Of a DNA stretch of 64,000 nucleotides, positions 1 through 8,415 are shown in pieces. The first letter of the stretch is position 1; each line of letters opens with the position of its first letter. A program made the translations under genes and the position numbers. Source of the DNA: Streptomonospora nanhaiensis (GTDB taxonomy: Bacteria; Actinomycetota; Actinomycetes; Streptosporangiales; Streptosporangiaceae); NCBI RefSeq assembly GCF_026642255.1, contig NZ_CP113264.1, forward strand, positions 6,200,001 to 6,264,000, read 5' to 3'. The notes beneath the pieces are model-generated. The model searched no databases. It had not been told where the DNA came from and saw nothing but the letters and a program-made list of their open reading frames with translations.

Positions 1-1
1 G

Positions 2-427
2 GACGGCATGCCACGGATGCGGGCGGTGAGCTTCTCCGTCGCCCTGACCGAGAACCACCCCCACAACGGCGCCCTGATGGCCATCCCCGGCTCGCACCGC
101 ACGTTCGTCTCGTGCGTGGACCCGGCCCCGAGCCCGCACCACCGGACCCCGCCCAAGACGCGGGGCGTCGGCGTGCCCGACGAGAGCTCGCTCTCGCTGC
201 TCGCCCACCAGCACGGCATCGAGGTGCTGACCGGTCCCGCGGGCGGGGCGACCGTCTTCGACGCCAACTGCATGCACGGCTCCGGCGACAACATCACGCC
301 GCACCCGCGGTCGGACGTGTTCGTGGTGTTCAACAGCGTCGAGAACGCCTGCACCGCGCCGTTCGGCTCCTCGGGGCCGCGCCCGGAGCACATCGCCTCC
401 CGGGACTTCACCCCCGTGGGCCGCTGA
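2..427 (+). CDS. ectD: Ectoine hydroxylase, C-terminal part (cut by window edge)
   Basis: The reading frame is open from base 2 and gives the last 141 residues of an ectoine 5-hydroxylase, a non-heme Fe(II)/2-oxoglutarate dioxygenase that makes the compatible solute 5-hydroxyectoine in the cytoplasm. The fragment opens with the family stretch DGMPRMRA, then has a GALMAIPGSHRTF segment. Near residue 93 comes NCMHGSGDNI, which carries the distal iron-ligand histidine, followed by PRSDVFVVFNSVENA, a hallmark of EctD. The N-terminal iron ligands (HxD) lie outside the window. The gene probably ends an ectABCD cluster to the left, which I cannot see. It converges on the TcpE/MinD-like gene, with two strong hairpins between them. 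Confidence 0.93.
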   Translation, partial: DGMPRMRAVSFSVALTENHPHNGALMAIPGSHRTFVSCVDPAPSPHHRTPPKTRGVGVPDESSLSLLAHQHGIEVLTGPAGGATVFDANCMHGSGDNITPHPRSDVFVVFNSVENACTAPFGSSGPRPEHIASRDFTPVGR

Positions 428-493
428 GCCACCGCCGCGCGGACGGGCCCCGCTCCTGCCCGCGCGGCGGTTCGCCCTGTCCCCGTGCCGTAG

Positions 494-528
494 CGGCGCC
501 CGGAGCCCGTCGAGGGCTCCGGGCGCCG
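494..528. terminator. Hairpin terminator after ectD
   Basis: Perfect 15-bp inverted repeat with the 5-nt loop GTCGA, about 65 nt past the ectD stop and followed by a short T-rich stretch on the plus strand. It most likely ends ectD transcription. Confidence 0.75.
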
Positions 529-547
529 TTCGTCTTCCGGCCCCGGC

Positions 548-571
548 GGCGCTCCCCTGTCGGGGAGCGCC
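548..571. terminator. Hairpin terminator for the opposing operon
   Basis: Perfect 10-bp stem GGCGCTCCCC with a TGTC loop, 19 nt beyond the stop of the minus-strand TcpE/MinD-like gene. Flanking CCCCGG and CCGGGG can extend the stem. Confidence 0.65.
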
Positions 572-589
572 CGGGGCCGGGCCCGGCCG

Positions 590-3500
590 CTACCGGACGA
601 GCGCGTTGACGAGGACGCCGCCGAGCGCACCGTGGGCGCGCTTGGTGGCCGGGCGCAGGGCCCCGACGTCGATCCTGGTGTAGGACGAGCCGAGGTGGTC
701 GTCCCACGGGATGCGGACGATGGCCCGGCAGCGCCCGCGCGCGACCCGCTCGGCGGCGTCGACGTCCTTGAGGCTGCGCTTGCTGACCCCGTTGACGACG
801 AGCACCGAGTTGGCCCGCAGCGCGTTGTAGCCGTTGCCGTCCAGCCAGTCGAACGTCATCGAGACCGCCCGTTCGGCGTCGGCGTTGGCCGGGGCGACCA
901 GTACCAGGCCGTCCGCGACCGGCAGCGCCCGCGCGACGCCGGTGGCCGCGGGGTCCAGCAGGGTGATGCCGTAGAACGAGCCGAGCAGGGACGCGAGCTG
1001 GCCGTAGTCGCGGTCGTCCAGGGTCTGGACGTAGGGGTCGTCCAGGGTCTGGACGACCTCCAGGCCGGTGCCCGACCGGCTGGTGTAGCCGCTCATCCGG
1101 GCGTAGTCGCCGATCGCGTCCGCGTTGGCGAGCAGGGCGGTCAGGGTCTCCGGGGTCTGGGCCCCGACCCTGCGGGAGAGGCCGTTGGGTCCGGGGTTGA
1201 CGTCGACCGCGACGACCAGGTCGTCGCGGTGCGCGGCCAGGGTGTGGCCGATCATCAGGGTGGTGACCGTCTGCCCCGCCCCACCGGTGCACCCCAGGAC
1301 CACGAGGCTGCGCGAGCCCTCCAGCGGGGTGCGCAGCCGCTCGATGTCGCTGGGGGGCAGGTCCGAGCGGACGGGCGCCGCCCCGCCGGTGACGACCTTG
1401 GCGAGGCGTCGCCAGCCCCGGGTGCCGCCGGACTCGCTGCCGCCCGGCTCGCCGCGGAGGGGCTCCTCCGGCTCCCTGACGGGCTCGGAGGGCCGGGGCC
1501 GCTGTGACGGGACGCCGTTGGGCGTGTCGCCCAGGCTCTCCTGCTCGCCCGTGCCGTGGTCGAGTTCCAGCTGGGGCCGGGGGTCCCGGGCGGACGGCTC
1601 GGGCTCGTCGCCCGGGACGGGCTGCCCGAAGAGCTGGCCGAGCTTGCGGGCGTTCTGGGCGACTCGGTGGAAGACGCCGTCACCGGGGTCGGCGCCGTCC
1701 GCGGACCCCGGGTCCGGGCGGGGGTCCTGCCCCGTGTCGGGCGCCCCGGCCCCGTCGCCGGCCTCCCGGGCCGCGTCGGCGGGCGCGGCGGTGCCGGGTC
1801 CGCCGGGTTCCCCCGTCTCCCGCGACCACAGGTCCTCGGATCCGGGGCCCTCCGCCGCGAGGGCGTCGGCCATGCTGGGGTTGCCCCTGGGGTCGCGGGC
1901 GGCGCTCTCGTGCCCGTCCGCGTCGGCGGGGGCGTCCCGCTGATCCGGTGCGGAGGTGTCCTCCCGGGCGGGCGGCACGTCCTCCGCCGCGCCGGTGGCG
2001 CGCATGGTCCACCTGGTCCGCGGGGCCGCCTCGGCGGCGGCCTCCGCCCCGGAACCGGCCGCCTCGGAGCGGGCGATCTCGGAGCGGGTCCCCGCCGGGC
2101 GTACGCCGTCGGCGCGGCCGTCCTCCCCGCGCCCGGCGTCGCGGACCGCGGCCGCGCGGCGGCGGGCCAGGGCCGCGGCCTCGGCCTCCTCCAGGTCGGA
2201 GACCGTGCGCCGGCGCGCCGTTCCCGTGCCGGGGTCCGCGCGCACGTTGCGGTCGGCCCGCTCCGGTTCGTCGCGGACCTCGGCGAAGCTGACGAGCTCG
2301 CCGGTCCCGTGGTCGAGCTGGGTGGGCGGTTTGGCCCCCTCCTCCGGGGCGTCCGGCTCCGGGACCGCCTCCGTCGGCCCGGCCGTCTCCGCCTCCTCCG
2401 GTTCCGGCGCGCGACGCACCGGCTCCGCGGCCTCCGTCCTGGCCGCCTCCGCGCCGGGGTCGTCGGCGGGTCCGGACACGGCGGCGCCGTCCTCGCGCAG
2501 CTCGCCGGCCGGGATGACCGGGTTGCCGCGGTCGCCGACCTTGGGCTGGTCCGGGTGGCGCTTCTTCCCGTCCTCGAACCACTCGCCGGGGTCGCGGGGG
2601 GCGTCCCGTTCGGTGGTGGGGACGGCGTCGGCGAACTTGGGACGGGGCGGCGCCGGGGTGTCCGCCGTGATGAGGTGCCGGTCGAGCACCGACATGTGCG
2701 CGTCCCACTCCGGTCCCCGGTCCTCCGGCTCCTCCTCCGGCCTCCGGGGCATGGCGTCCTGCTCGCCGGTGCCGTGGTCCAGTTCCGGGGCGGGGACCGC
2801 GGCCGCGGTGCGGGCCGCCCCGGCACCGTCCGCGGCGTCGGCCGCGGGCCCCGTTCCGTGAGGCTCCGGGGGGCGCGGGATCCGGGTCTGCGCCTGCTCC
2901 CGTGCGACCGGGGCCTGCGGGGTCTGCGGGGCCTCGGTGACCGTGGCGGAGGCGGCCGGAGCCCCGGGTTCCGCGGTGTCGTGGGCGGCGTCGCCGGTGG
3001 CCCGCGCGTCCTGGCCGGAAGCCGGACCGGTCCCGTGTCCCGGTGCCTGCCCGGCGTCCACGCGGTCCGCCTCCGCCGGGGAGGCGGCGGCCGGGGGCAG
3101 CCACGGCACGGCGGTCTCCGCGGCGGGCCGACCGGTGGCGGCCGCGAAGCGGACCGCGTAGTCGGACAGGTCCGCGTGGTCGGCGGGGCCCTCCTCGGCC
3201 CGCTCCTCGTCCAGGTCCCACGGGGCGGCGTGCGGGCGTCCCCGGCGGCGCGGAACCCGGGGCCCCTCGGGGGCCCGGTCCCCTTCGCCGGGGGCGGGTG
3301 CGGTCCCCGCTTCGGGGAGGCCGATTCCCTGGGCCCGGACGGGGCGCTGCTCCTTGGGGCCCCGTTCGCGCACCTGCTCGGTGCGGCGCTCCTCCAGGTC
3401 CTTCGCGACCCGGATGCCCTGGGTGCGGCCGCGCAGGCGCCGCGCGGCGGGGGTGTCGTCCTGCGGTTCGGGGTCGGGGGCGGACATCACCTCCTCGGCA

Positions 3501-4714
3501 CGGCGGCGCTCCCGTCCCGGTCCCCGGTTCCCGGCGACGGCGTCGGCGACCTCGTCCCGGCTGAGGGCGCCGGTGTCACCGAGGGAGTAGGCGTTCTTGG
3601 AGGTGAGGCCGACGGGGGTCTCGCCGGAGGAGGCGCGCAGGTTGGCGAACCACGCGTCGCTGTCGCGCTGTTCGTCGTTCTCGGTCCGGTGGACCGGCTC
3701 CTCGTCGAACGCGTCCCGTTCGCCGTCGTCGCCGCTCCCGGCCTCCTCCGGGGCGGCGGGGCGCTCCGGTCGCAGGCCCCACCCGAAGTAGTTGAGCACG
3801 CGGCGGCCGACCCCCCGGCGCGGCCCGTCGGGACCGTCCGGCGTGCCGGGGTCCCCGTGGGACCCCGCGGAGGCCTCGGACGCGTGGAACTCCTCGCCCC
3901 GGTCGTCCTCCGGAGCCCGGTCACCGGGTCGCGCGAGGGACGCGACGGCGACCGGTACGCGCTCCTCGCGCGCGGGGGCCCCGGCGTCCCCGGACCCGCC
4001 GGTCCGTTCCGGCGCGGTCCGCTCCCCCGGGAAGGCGACCCGGGAGGGCGCGGCGGGCGCGCTCACGGCGGAGGCCGGGAGCAGGGGTGCGGCGGAGACG
4101 CGGACCGGCTCGCGGTCCCCGCCCCCGGAGCCCCTTCCCGCCGCGGCGGGCGCCGGCGCCTCCTCGACCGCCGACGCGGACGCGGAGACGCGTTCGGCCA
4201 GGCCGGGCAGCGGGGGCGCGGCCGCGGGCACGGGGCGCACGGCCGTGGTCTCCTCGGCCGGGACCGCGGCGGGGGCGGCCTCCACCGCCCGGCGCCCGGC
4301 GCGGCGGCGCCTGGGTACGGCCAGGGGGCCCGCCTCGGGGTCGCGGTGCCACACGCGCACCGCCACGCGGACCTCGGAGGGCTCGTACTCGGGGGCCAGG
4401 CGGGTGTACACCCTGGCCTCGGCGAGGAAGCGCGCCTGGGAGATGAGCAGCTCGGTGAGCCGCTTGCCCTCGATGACCGGCCGCGTCGCCAGCACCGTGA
4501 TCACCCCGGGGGGCACGACCCAGAGCACCAGGTGCCAGCCGTTGCCGAACGCGAAGGGCGCGTTGAGGATGCTGAGCAGGACCACCCAGAGCGCGAACAC
4601 GCCCAGGGCGACCCCGAACGTGCCCACCGGGAGCGGCATGGGCAGCCGGAAATCGTAGAGCTTGTACAGCCGCTTCTCGATACGCCAGATGTTGGTGTAC
4701 GTGGGCAGATCCAC
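590..4714 (-). CDS. TcpE-domain membrane protein fused to MinD/ParA-like ATPase through a long disordered linker
   Basis: 1374 residues, GTG start with GAGGGAGG 8 nt upstream. Residues 1-120 resemble TcpE-type conjugal transfer proteins: MDLPTYTNIWRIEKRLYKLY, then two membrane helices (about 32-50 and 60-76). Residues about 120-1110 are Pro/Glu/Ala/Asp-rich, low in hydrophobics and almost certainly disordered; an LDHGTGE motif recurs near 645, 800 and 1051. Residues about 1130-1374 form a SIMIBI/MinD-like domain with a deviant P-loop, GCTGGAGQTVTT, where glutamine (about 1148) replaces the usual lysine, followed by VDVNPGPNG. It is the last gene of an operon with the TcpC-like and small membrane genes. 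Known family: TcpC/TcpE belong to Gram-positive conjugation. Inferred: a chromosomal envelope or transfer-derived machine; real ATPase activity is doubtful. I see no VirB4 or coupling ATPase here. Confidence 0.75.
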   Translation of the reverse strand: MDLPTYTNIWRIEKRLYKLYDFRLPMPLPVGTFGVALGVFALWVVLLSILNAPFAFGNGWHLVLWVVPPGVITVLATRPVIEGKRLTELLISQARFLAEARVYTRLAPEYEPSEVRVAVRVWHRDPEAGPLAVPRRRRAGRRAVEAAPAAVPAEETTAVRPVPAAAPPLPGLAERVSASASAVEEAPAPAAAGRGSGGGDREPVRVSAAPLLPASAVSAPAAPSRVAFPGERTAPERTGGSGDAGAPAREERVPVAVASLARPGDRAPEDDRGEEFHASEASAGSHGDPGTPDGPDGPRRGVGRRVLNYFGWGLRPERPAAPEEAGSGDDGERDAFDEEPVHRTENDEQRDSDAWFANLRASSGETPVGLTSKNAYSLGDTGALSRDEVADAVAGNRGPGRERRRAEEVMSAPDPEPQDDTPAARRLRGRTQGIRVAKDLEERRTEQVRERGPKEQRPVRAQGIGLPEAGTAPAPGEGDRAPEGPRVPRRRGRPHAAPWDLDEERAEEGPADHADLSDYAVRFAAATGRPAAETAVPWLPPAAASPAEADRVDAGQAPGHGTGPASGQDARATGDAAHDTAEPGAPAASATVTEAPQTPQAPVAREQAQTRIPRPPEPHGTGPAADAADGAGAARTAAAVPAPELDHGTGEQDAMPRRPEEEPEDRGPEWDAHMSVLDRHLITADTPAPPRPKFADAVPTTERDAPRDPGEWFEDGKKRHPDQPKVGDRGNPVIPAGELREDGAAVSGPADDPGAEAARTEAAEPVRRAPEPEEAETAGPTEAVPEPDAPEEGAKPPTQLDHGTGELVSFAEVRDEPERADRNVRADPGTGTARRRTVSDLEEAEAAALARRRAAAVRDAGRGEDGRADGVRPAGTRSEIARSEAAGSGAEAAAEAAPRTRWTMRATGAAEDVPPAREDTSAPDQRDAPADADGHESAARDPRGNPSMADALAAEGPGSEDLWSRETGEPGGPGTAAPADAAREAGDGAGAPDTGQDPRPDPGSADGADPGDGVFHRVAQNARKLGQLFGQPVPGDEPEPSARDPRPQLELDHGTGEQESLGDTPNGVPSQRPRPSEPVREPEEPLRGEPGGSESGGTRGWRRLAKVVTGGAAPVRSDLPPSDIERLRTPLEGSRSLVVLGCTGGAGQTVTTLMIGHTLAAHRDDLVVAVDVNPGPNGLSRRVGAQTPETLTALLANADAIGDYARMSGYTSRSGTGLEVVQTLDDPYVQTLDDRDYGQLASLLGSFYGITLLDPAATGVARALPVADGLVLVAPANADAERAVSMTFDWLDGNGYNALRANSVLVVNGVSKRSLKDVDAAERVARGRCRAIVRIPWDDHLGSSYTRIDVGALRPATKRAHGALGGVLVNALVR

Positions 4715-4732
4715 GTTCCCGGCCTCCCTCGC

Positions 4733-5056
4733 CTATTCCGTCGATACGCCCATCGCTCGGGCGAGCGCCACTGCGATGACCTCGATGATGCCGGGGACGT
4801 AGAACACGATCCCGATGAAGATCGCCAGGATGATGAACTGCGCGAACCGCGTGATCTCCCTCGTGAACAGGAAGAACACCGCCACGATGGACACGATGAC
4901 GAGGAAGAGGGGCCCGAAGAAGCCGCGCAGGAAGTCGGCGAGGCCCCCGGTGTCGGGGGCGTTCTCCGTCGGGGTGGTCTCGACCGCGAGGGTCAGCAGG
5001 TCGGTGGCGCCGACGGCATGGAACACGTCAGGTGTGGATGACAGCAGGGGGAGCAT
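4733..5056 (-). CDS. Small two-helix membrane protein in TcpC/TcpE operon
   Basis: 107 residues. An N-terminal stretch to about residue 37 is followed by two hydrophobic helices (about 47-64 and 70-93) separated by TREITRFAQ, giving a hairpin-like or pilin-like topology similar to the small VirB2/TrbC- or TcpD-like subunits found next to TcpC and TcpE. The match is by size, topology and context only. An RBS (GGAGGA at 5068-5073) lies inside a 12-codon ORF that stops one base before this ATG. The gene is 18 nt upstream of the TcpE/MinD-like gene, so the two are surely co-transcribed. Confidence 0.6.
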   Translation of the reverse strand: MLPLLSSTPDVFHAVGATDLLTLAVETTPTENAPDTGGLADFLRGFFGPLFLVIVSIVAVFFLFTREITRFAQFIILAIFIGIVFYVPGIIEVIAVALARAMGVSTE

Positions 5057-5128
5057 GTCAGGCGCCGTCCTCCGCTGTCGTGACCGGTGTGCTCATGGTT
5101 CTTCTCGTCTCCTTGCCTACTGGCCCCG

Positions 5129-6079
5129 TCACCCGCCGAACGAGCGAGGGGCTCCCTGGATGTCGCGGACGTGCCACTCGGAACCGGAGTCGACGACCGT
5201 GACCAGGTAGTTCTGCGTCACCCGCCCGGCTTCGGCCCCGTCGGGGGCCGGAACGCTCCACGTGACCGTCGCCGCTACCTGTCGTACGTCATCATCCCCG
5301 TTCGGGGACTGTGATGGCACCGCCATATCGGACAGTTCGACGAATTCCAGGCTGTTCTCCGGAAGTGGGGCGATGGTGACGCCCGGTTCGACGTAGCGCT
5401 CCAGGTGCGCGGGCTCCCCCGCGTAGGCCTCGAAGAAGCCCGGCAGCACCTCCGTGAGCTGTTCTGCGGCCTGCGGGTCGGTCTCGAAGGAGGCGTCCTC
5501 CGGCAGGCTCGCCCGGCTGGGCGGGGCGAGGAAGGCCGGGGCGCCGGCCACCACCAGGGAGTCCCCGTCGGCGTAGACGGGCACGTCCAGGCGCATGGGT
5601 TCGCCGTTGACGTCGGCCCGCACGATGATCGAGGCGTTGTGGTCGTCGTGGACGTCCACGGCGACGACGGTGAGGTTGTCCCCGGTGAGGCTGTCGGCGG
5701 GGACCTCGAGTCCGGCCGCCTCGCCCTCGGGGACGAACGCCGCCAGGGCCGACAGCCGCGCCTCGGTGTCGGCGGTGTCGAGGTAGGCGTCGGCGAACCG
5801 GAGCCCGAAGGCCGCGGCCGCCGTCTCCGGGTAGGCGGGCTCCTCCGCCTGCTCGGGTTCCTCGGACGCCGCGGGCAGGGCGAACCCCCCGCGCAGGGGG
5901 AACCAGATGCCGTTGAAGACGACGACGATGATGAACGCCCACAGGACGGCGCGTCCCACGCCGACCCACCAGCGCCCGCCCGACCCGGCACGGGGCCGTC
6001 GGGTTCGGGGGGCGTCGAACTCCATCTCGTCGCCCTCCCGGTCACGTACGGCGGTGCCGCGTCGTGACGCCTTCGCCAT
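5129..6079 (-). CDS. TcpC-like conjugal-transfer family protein
   Basis: 316 residues from the ATG at 6079, chosen because AGGAGG sits 6 nt upstream; an upstream ATG at 6094 has no such site. A basic N-terminus (residues 1-40) precedes one membrane helix (about 41-57, WVGVGRAVLWAFIIVVVFN). The rest (about 60-316) is extracytoplasmic and shows the two successive NTF2-like halves expected of TcpC: ETAAAAFGLRFADAYLD marks the first, and VATVTWSVPAPDG plus the final QNYLVTVVDSGSEW the second. TcpC is the bitopic VirB8-like component of conjugation machines. It is the first gene of the operon that ends with the TcpE/MinD-like protein. Confidence 0.7.
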   Translation of the reverse strand: MAKASRRGTAVRDREGDEMEFDAPRTRRPRAGSGGRWWVGVGRAVLWAFIIVVVFNGIWFPLRGGFALPAASEEPEQAEEPAYPETAAAAFGLRFADAYLDTADTEARLSALAAFVPEGEAAGLEVPADSLTGDNLTVVAVDVHDDHNASIIVRADVNGEPMRLDVPVYADGDSLVVAGAPAFLAPPSRASLPEDASFETDPQAAEQLTEVLPGFFEAYAGEPAHLERYVEPGVTIAPLPENSLEFVELSDMAVPSQSPNGDDDVRQVAATVTWSVPAPDGAEAGRVTQNYLVTVVDSGSEWHVRDIQGAPRSFGG

Positions 6080-6549
6080 CCCCGCCTCCTGCACACAGTT
6101 CCGCGCCGCCCGCTTCGGACGGCGTATCCGCCACGCCCTTGTCTACCCCATCCCTATAGTGAGGCATTGTGGGGGTTGGGAGGGGCCTCCGTGACTCCGC
6201 GTTTCCCCGCCAACAGCGCATTGCGCGCAACGGTAGAACTTCCCAAAAGGTGCATACCACAGCAATGGTTCATGGAACTCAAGGTGGGGCTGTGCACGTC
6301 GGCGCAGTTTTGGTTGGACCGGAAAGCGATTAGTCACTCGGCAGGGAGCAAGTTCTGTCCTCCGGGGGCAGGAAACCGTTGACGGGATGTAACCGGGATC
6401 TCCTTCGGGAGGATCCGAACCCCCTCCGAGGACCCCGGGGACGCCACCGCGGCCCCACCCCTCCCACCGCCCCCGCACGCACAGCGCCCCCGCGGCGGGC
6501 GCCCCGGGGCCCACTCGGCACGGTGCGGTGCGGCGCCTAGGATGGCGCG
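6080..6549. other. Long divergent intergenic region, lower GC
   Basis: 470 bases separate the TcpC-like gene (minus) from the lysoplasmalogenase gene (plus). Bases 6200-6400 are clearly less GC-rich than the surroundings. I see a GTTC-ATG-GAAC inverted repeat near 6270, and a UUCG-loop hairpin at 6396-6416 (GGATC-TCC / GGA-G-GATCC, one bulge). No convincing ORF is present. It probably holds both promoters and perhaps a small RNA. Confidence 0.4.
6538..6543 (+). promoter_or_regulatory. -10 box TAGGAT, leaderless start of lysoplasmalogenase gene
   Basis: TAGGAT ends exactly 6 nt before the ATG at 6550, and no Shine-Dalgarno sequence is possible in between, so transcription should begin at the start codon. 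Confidence 0.6.
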
Positions 6550-7260
6550 ATGCTCCCCCGCCGCCCCCTCGCACGGGCCCTGCTGGCCCTCTACACCGCG
6601 CTGTCCGCCGTCCACCTCGTCGTCCAGTGGTACGGCGCCGACGACTGGTCCCGCCCGACACAGGCGCTGCTGATGCCCGTCCTCGCCGCCGTCCTCCTCG
6701 CAGAGGCCCCCCGGCCGGGCGCACGCCTCGCGGTCCTGGCCGCGACCGCCCTCGGCCTCTCCTGGCTCGGCGACACCGCGCCCGCACTGGCCTCGGGCGA
6801 CACCGCGTTCCTGCTGATGGTGGGGTTCTTCCTCGTCGCGCAGGTCGTGTACGCCGTCGCCTTCGCGCCCCTGCGGTCGGACAGCGTCCTCCACCGCCGC
6901 CGGGCGCTCCTCGTCCCCTACGCCGGAGCCGTGGGGGCGCTGACCCTGGCCTGCGCCCCCGGCGCGGGAGACCTGCTGGTCCCGGTGCTCCTGTACGGAC
7001 TCTGCCTGGGGGCGGCGGCGGTCCTCGCCACCGGGGTGCACCCGCTCGCGGGGGCCGGCGGGGCGCTGTTCCTCGTCTCCGACGGCCTGATCGCCCTCGG
7101 GGCGTTCGTCCCCGGGTTCGGCCTCCCCGGGGACGGCTTCTGGGTGATGCTCACCTACACCGCGGCGCAGGCGCTGCTCGTGCTCGGCGTCCTGGCCCGG
7201 CTGCGGACACCGGACCGGACCGCCCCCGTGCCGGGCGCGGCGCCGGCCGACAGCGCGTGA
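6550..7260 (+). CDS. Lysoplasmalogenase family (YhhN/TMEM86) membrane protein
   Basis: 236 residues, nearly all membrane helices (about eight), with the charged and acidic signatures of the YhhN/TMEM86 family: LGLSWLGDTAPAL around 78-90, FLLMVGFFLVAQVVYAVAF around 94-112 and a late LFLVSDGLIAL. Family members hydrolyse the vinyl-ether bond of lysoplasmalogens in the membrane; in actinobacteria the substrate is not established. A leaderless start is proposed from TAGGAT 6 nt upstream. The gene stands alone and converges on ychF. Confidence 0.8.
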   Translation: MLPRRPLARALLALYTALSAVHLVVQWYGADDWSRPTQALLMPVLAAVLLAEAPRPGARLAVLAATALGLSWLGDTAPALASGDTAFLLMVGFFLVAQVVYAVAFAPLRSDSVLHRRRALLVPYAGAVGALTLACAPGAGDLLVPVLLYGLCLGAAAVLATGVHPLAGAGGALFLVSDGLIALGAFVPGFGLPGDGFWVMLTYTAAQALLVLGVLARLRTPDRTAPVPGAAPADSA

Positions 7261-7315
7261 GGGGCCGCGCGCCGCCGCGGTCACGGCGGTGCGCGGCCCC
7301 TCACGGGTGCCGCGG
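7261..7315. terminator. GC-rich inverted repeat between convergent genes
   Basis: GAGGGGCCGCGC just after the stop (about 7259-7270) pairs with GCGCGGCCCCTC about 20 nt later, a 12-bp stem between the lysoplasmalogenase stop and the ychF stop, usable in both directions. Confidence 0.6.
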
Positions 7316-7329
7316 GGTCCCTGGTCCGG

Positions 7330-8415
7330 TCAGACGTTGAAGCGGAACTCGACCACGTCGCCGTCGGCCATCACGTACTCCTTGCCCTCCATGCGGACCT
7401 TGCCCGCGGCGCGGGCGGTCTGCATGTCGCCCGCGGCCACGAGGTCGTCGTAGGAGACCACCTCGGCCTTGATGAAGCCGCGCTGGAAGTCGGTGTGGAT
7501 GACGCCCGCGGCCTCGGGGGCGGTCGCGCCCTTGCTGATCGTCCAGGCGCGGGCCTCCTTGGGCCCGGCGGTCAGGTAGGTCTGGAGCCCGAGGGTGTCG
7601 AAGCCGACCCGGGCGAGCTGAGCCAGGCCCGACTCGGACTGCCCCAGGGACTCCAGGAGCTCCTGTGCCTCGTCGTCGTCCAGCTCGGCCAGCTCCGCCT
7701 CGATCTTGGCGTCGAGGAAGATCGCCTCGGCGGGGGCGACGAGGGCCTGGAGCTTGCCGCGCAGCGCCTCGTCGGCGAGCTCGTCCGTGTCGAGGTTGAA
7801 CACGTAGATGAACGGCTTGACCGTGAGCAGGCTCAGCTCGCGCAGCCGGTCCAGGTCGATGCCCTCGGCGGCGGACAGCGACGTGCCGCCGTCCAGGACC
7901 TCCTGGGCCTGCCGGGCGGCCTGGAGCAGCTCCTGGGCGCCCTTGTCCTTGGCGTTGCGCTTGGCGTCCTTCTCCAGGCGCGGGAGCGCCTTCTCCAGGG
8001 TCTGGAGATCGGCGAGGATCAGCTCGGTGTTGATGGTCTCGATGTCGCGGGAGGGCTCGACGTCGCCGTCGACGTGCGTGACGTCGGGGTCGTCGAAGGC
8101 CCGGATCACCTGGCAGATGGCGTCGCTCTCGCGGATGTTGGCGAGGAACTTGTTGCCCAGGCCCTCACCGGTGGAGGCGCCGCGCACGATGCCCGCGATG
8201 TCGACGAAGTCCACCGTCGCCGGGAGGACCTTGGCCGAACCGAAGATCTCGGCCAGCTTCCCGAGCCGGCCGTCGGGCACGCCCACGACCCCGACGTTGG
8301 GCTCGATGGTCGCGAACGGGTAGTTCGCCGCCAGAGCGTCGTTCTTGGTCAGGGCGTTGAAGAGGGTGGACTTGCCGACGTTGGGCAGGCCGACGATCCC
8401 GATAGACAGACTCAC
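7330..8415 (-). CDS. ychF: Redox-regulated ATPase/GTPase YchF (OLA1 family)
   Basis: 361 residues from the GTG at 8415, matching the usual 363 of the family; an ORF extension to 8475 adds an unrelated N-terminus. G1 is GLPNVGKST at residues about 7-15, G3 is DIAG, and the C-terminal TGS domain ends with [20 protein letters not shown], typical of YchF. It is a ribosome-associated Obg-family P-loop protein that prefers ATP in studied relatives. There is no RBS; TAGACT lies 8 nt upstream of the start, suggesting a leaderless mRNA. In M. tuberculosis (memory) the homologue Rv1112 is the end of the same gene block. Confidence 0.95.
   Translation of the reverse strand: MSLSIGIVGLPNVGKSTLFNALTKNDALAANYPFATIEPNVGVVGVPDGRLGKLAEIFGSAKVLPATVDFVDIAGIVRGASTGEGLGNKFLANIRESDAICQVIRAFDDPDVTHVDGDVEPSRDIETINTELILADLQTLEKALPRLEKDAKRNAKDKGAQELLQAARQAQEVLDGGTSLSAAEGIDLDRLRELSLLTVKPFIYVFNLDTDELADEALRGKLQALVAPAEAIFLDAKIEAELAELDDDEAQELLESLGQSESGLAQLARVGFDTLGLQTYLTAGPKEARAWTISKGATAPEAAGVIHTDFQRGFIKAEVVSYDDLVAAGDMQTARAAGKVRMEGKEYVMADGDVVEFRFNV

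Noticed and set aside
1556-5041. 1161-codon ORF opposite the TcpE/MinD-like gene
   Set aside because: Mirror of the coding strand in GC-rich sequence; Gly/Arg/Val-rich product without domains and no RBS.
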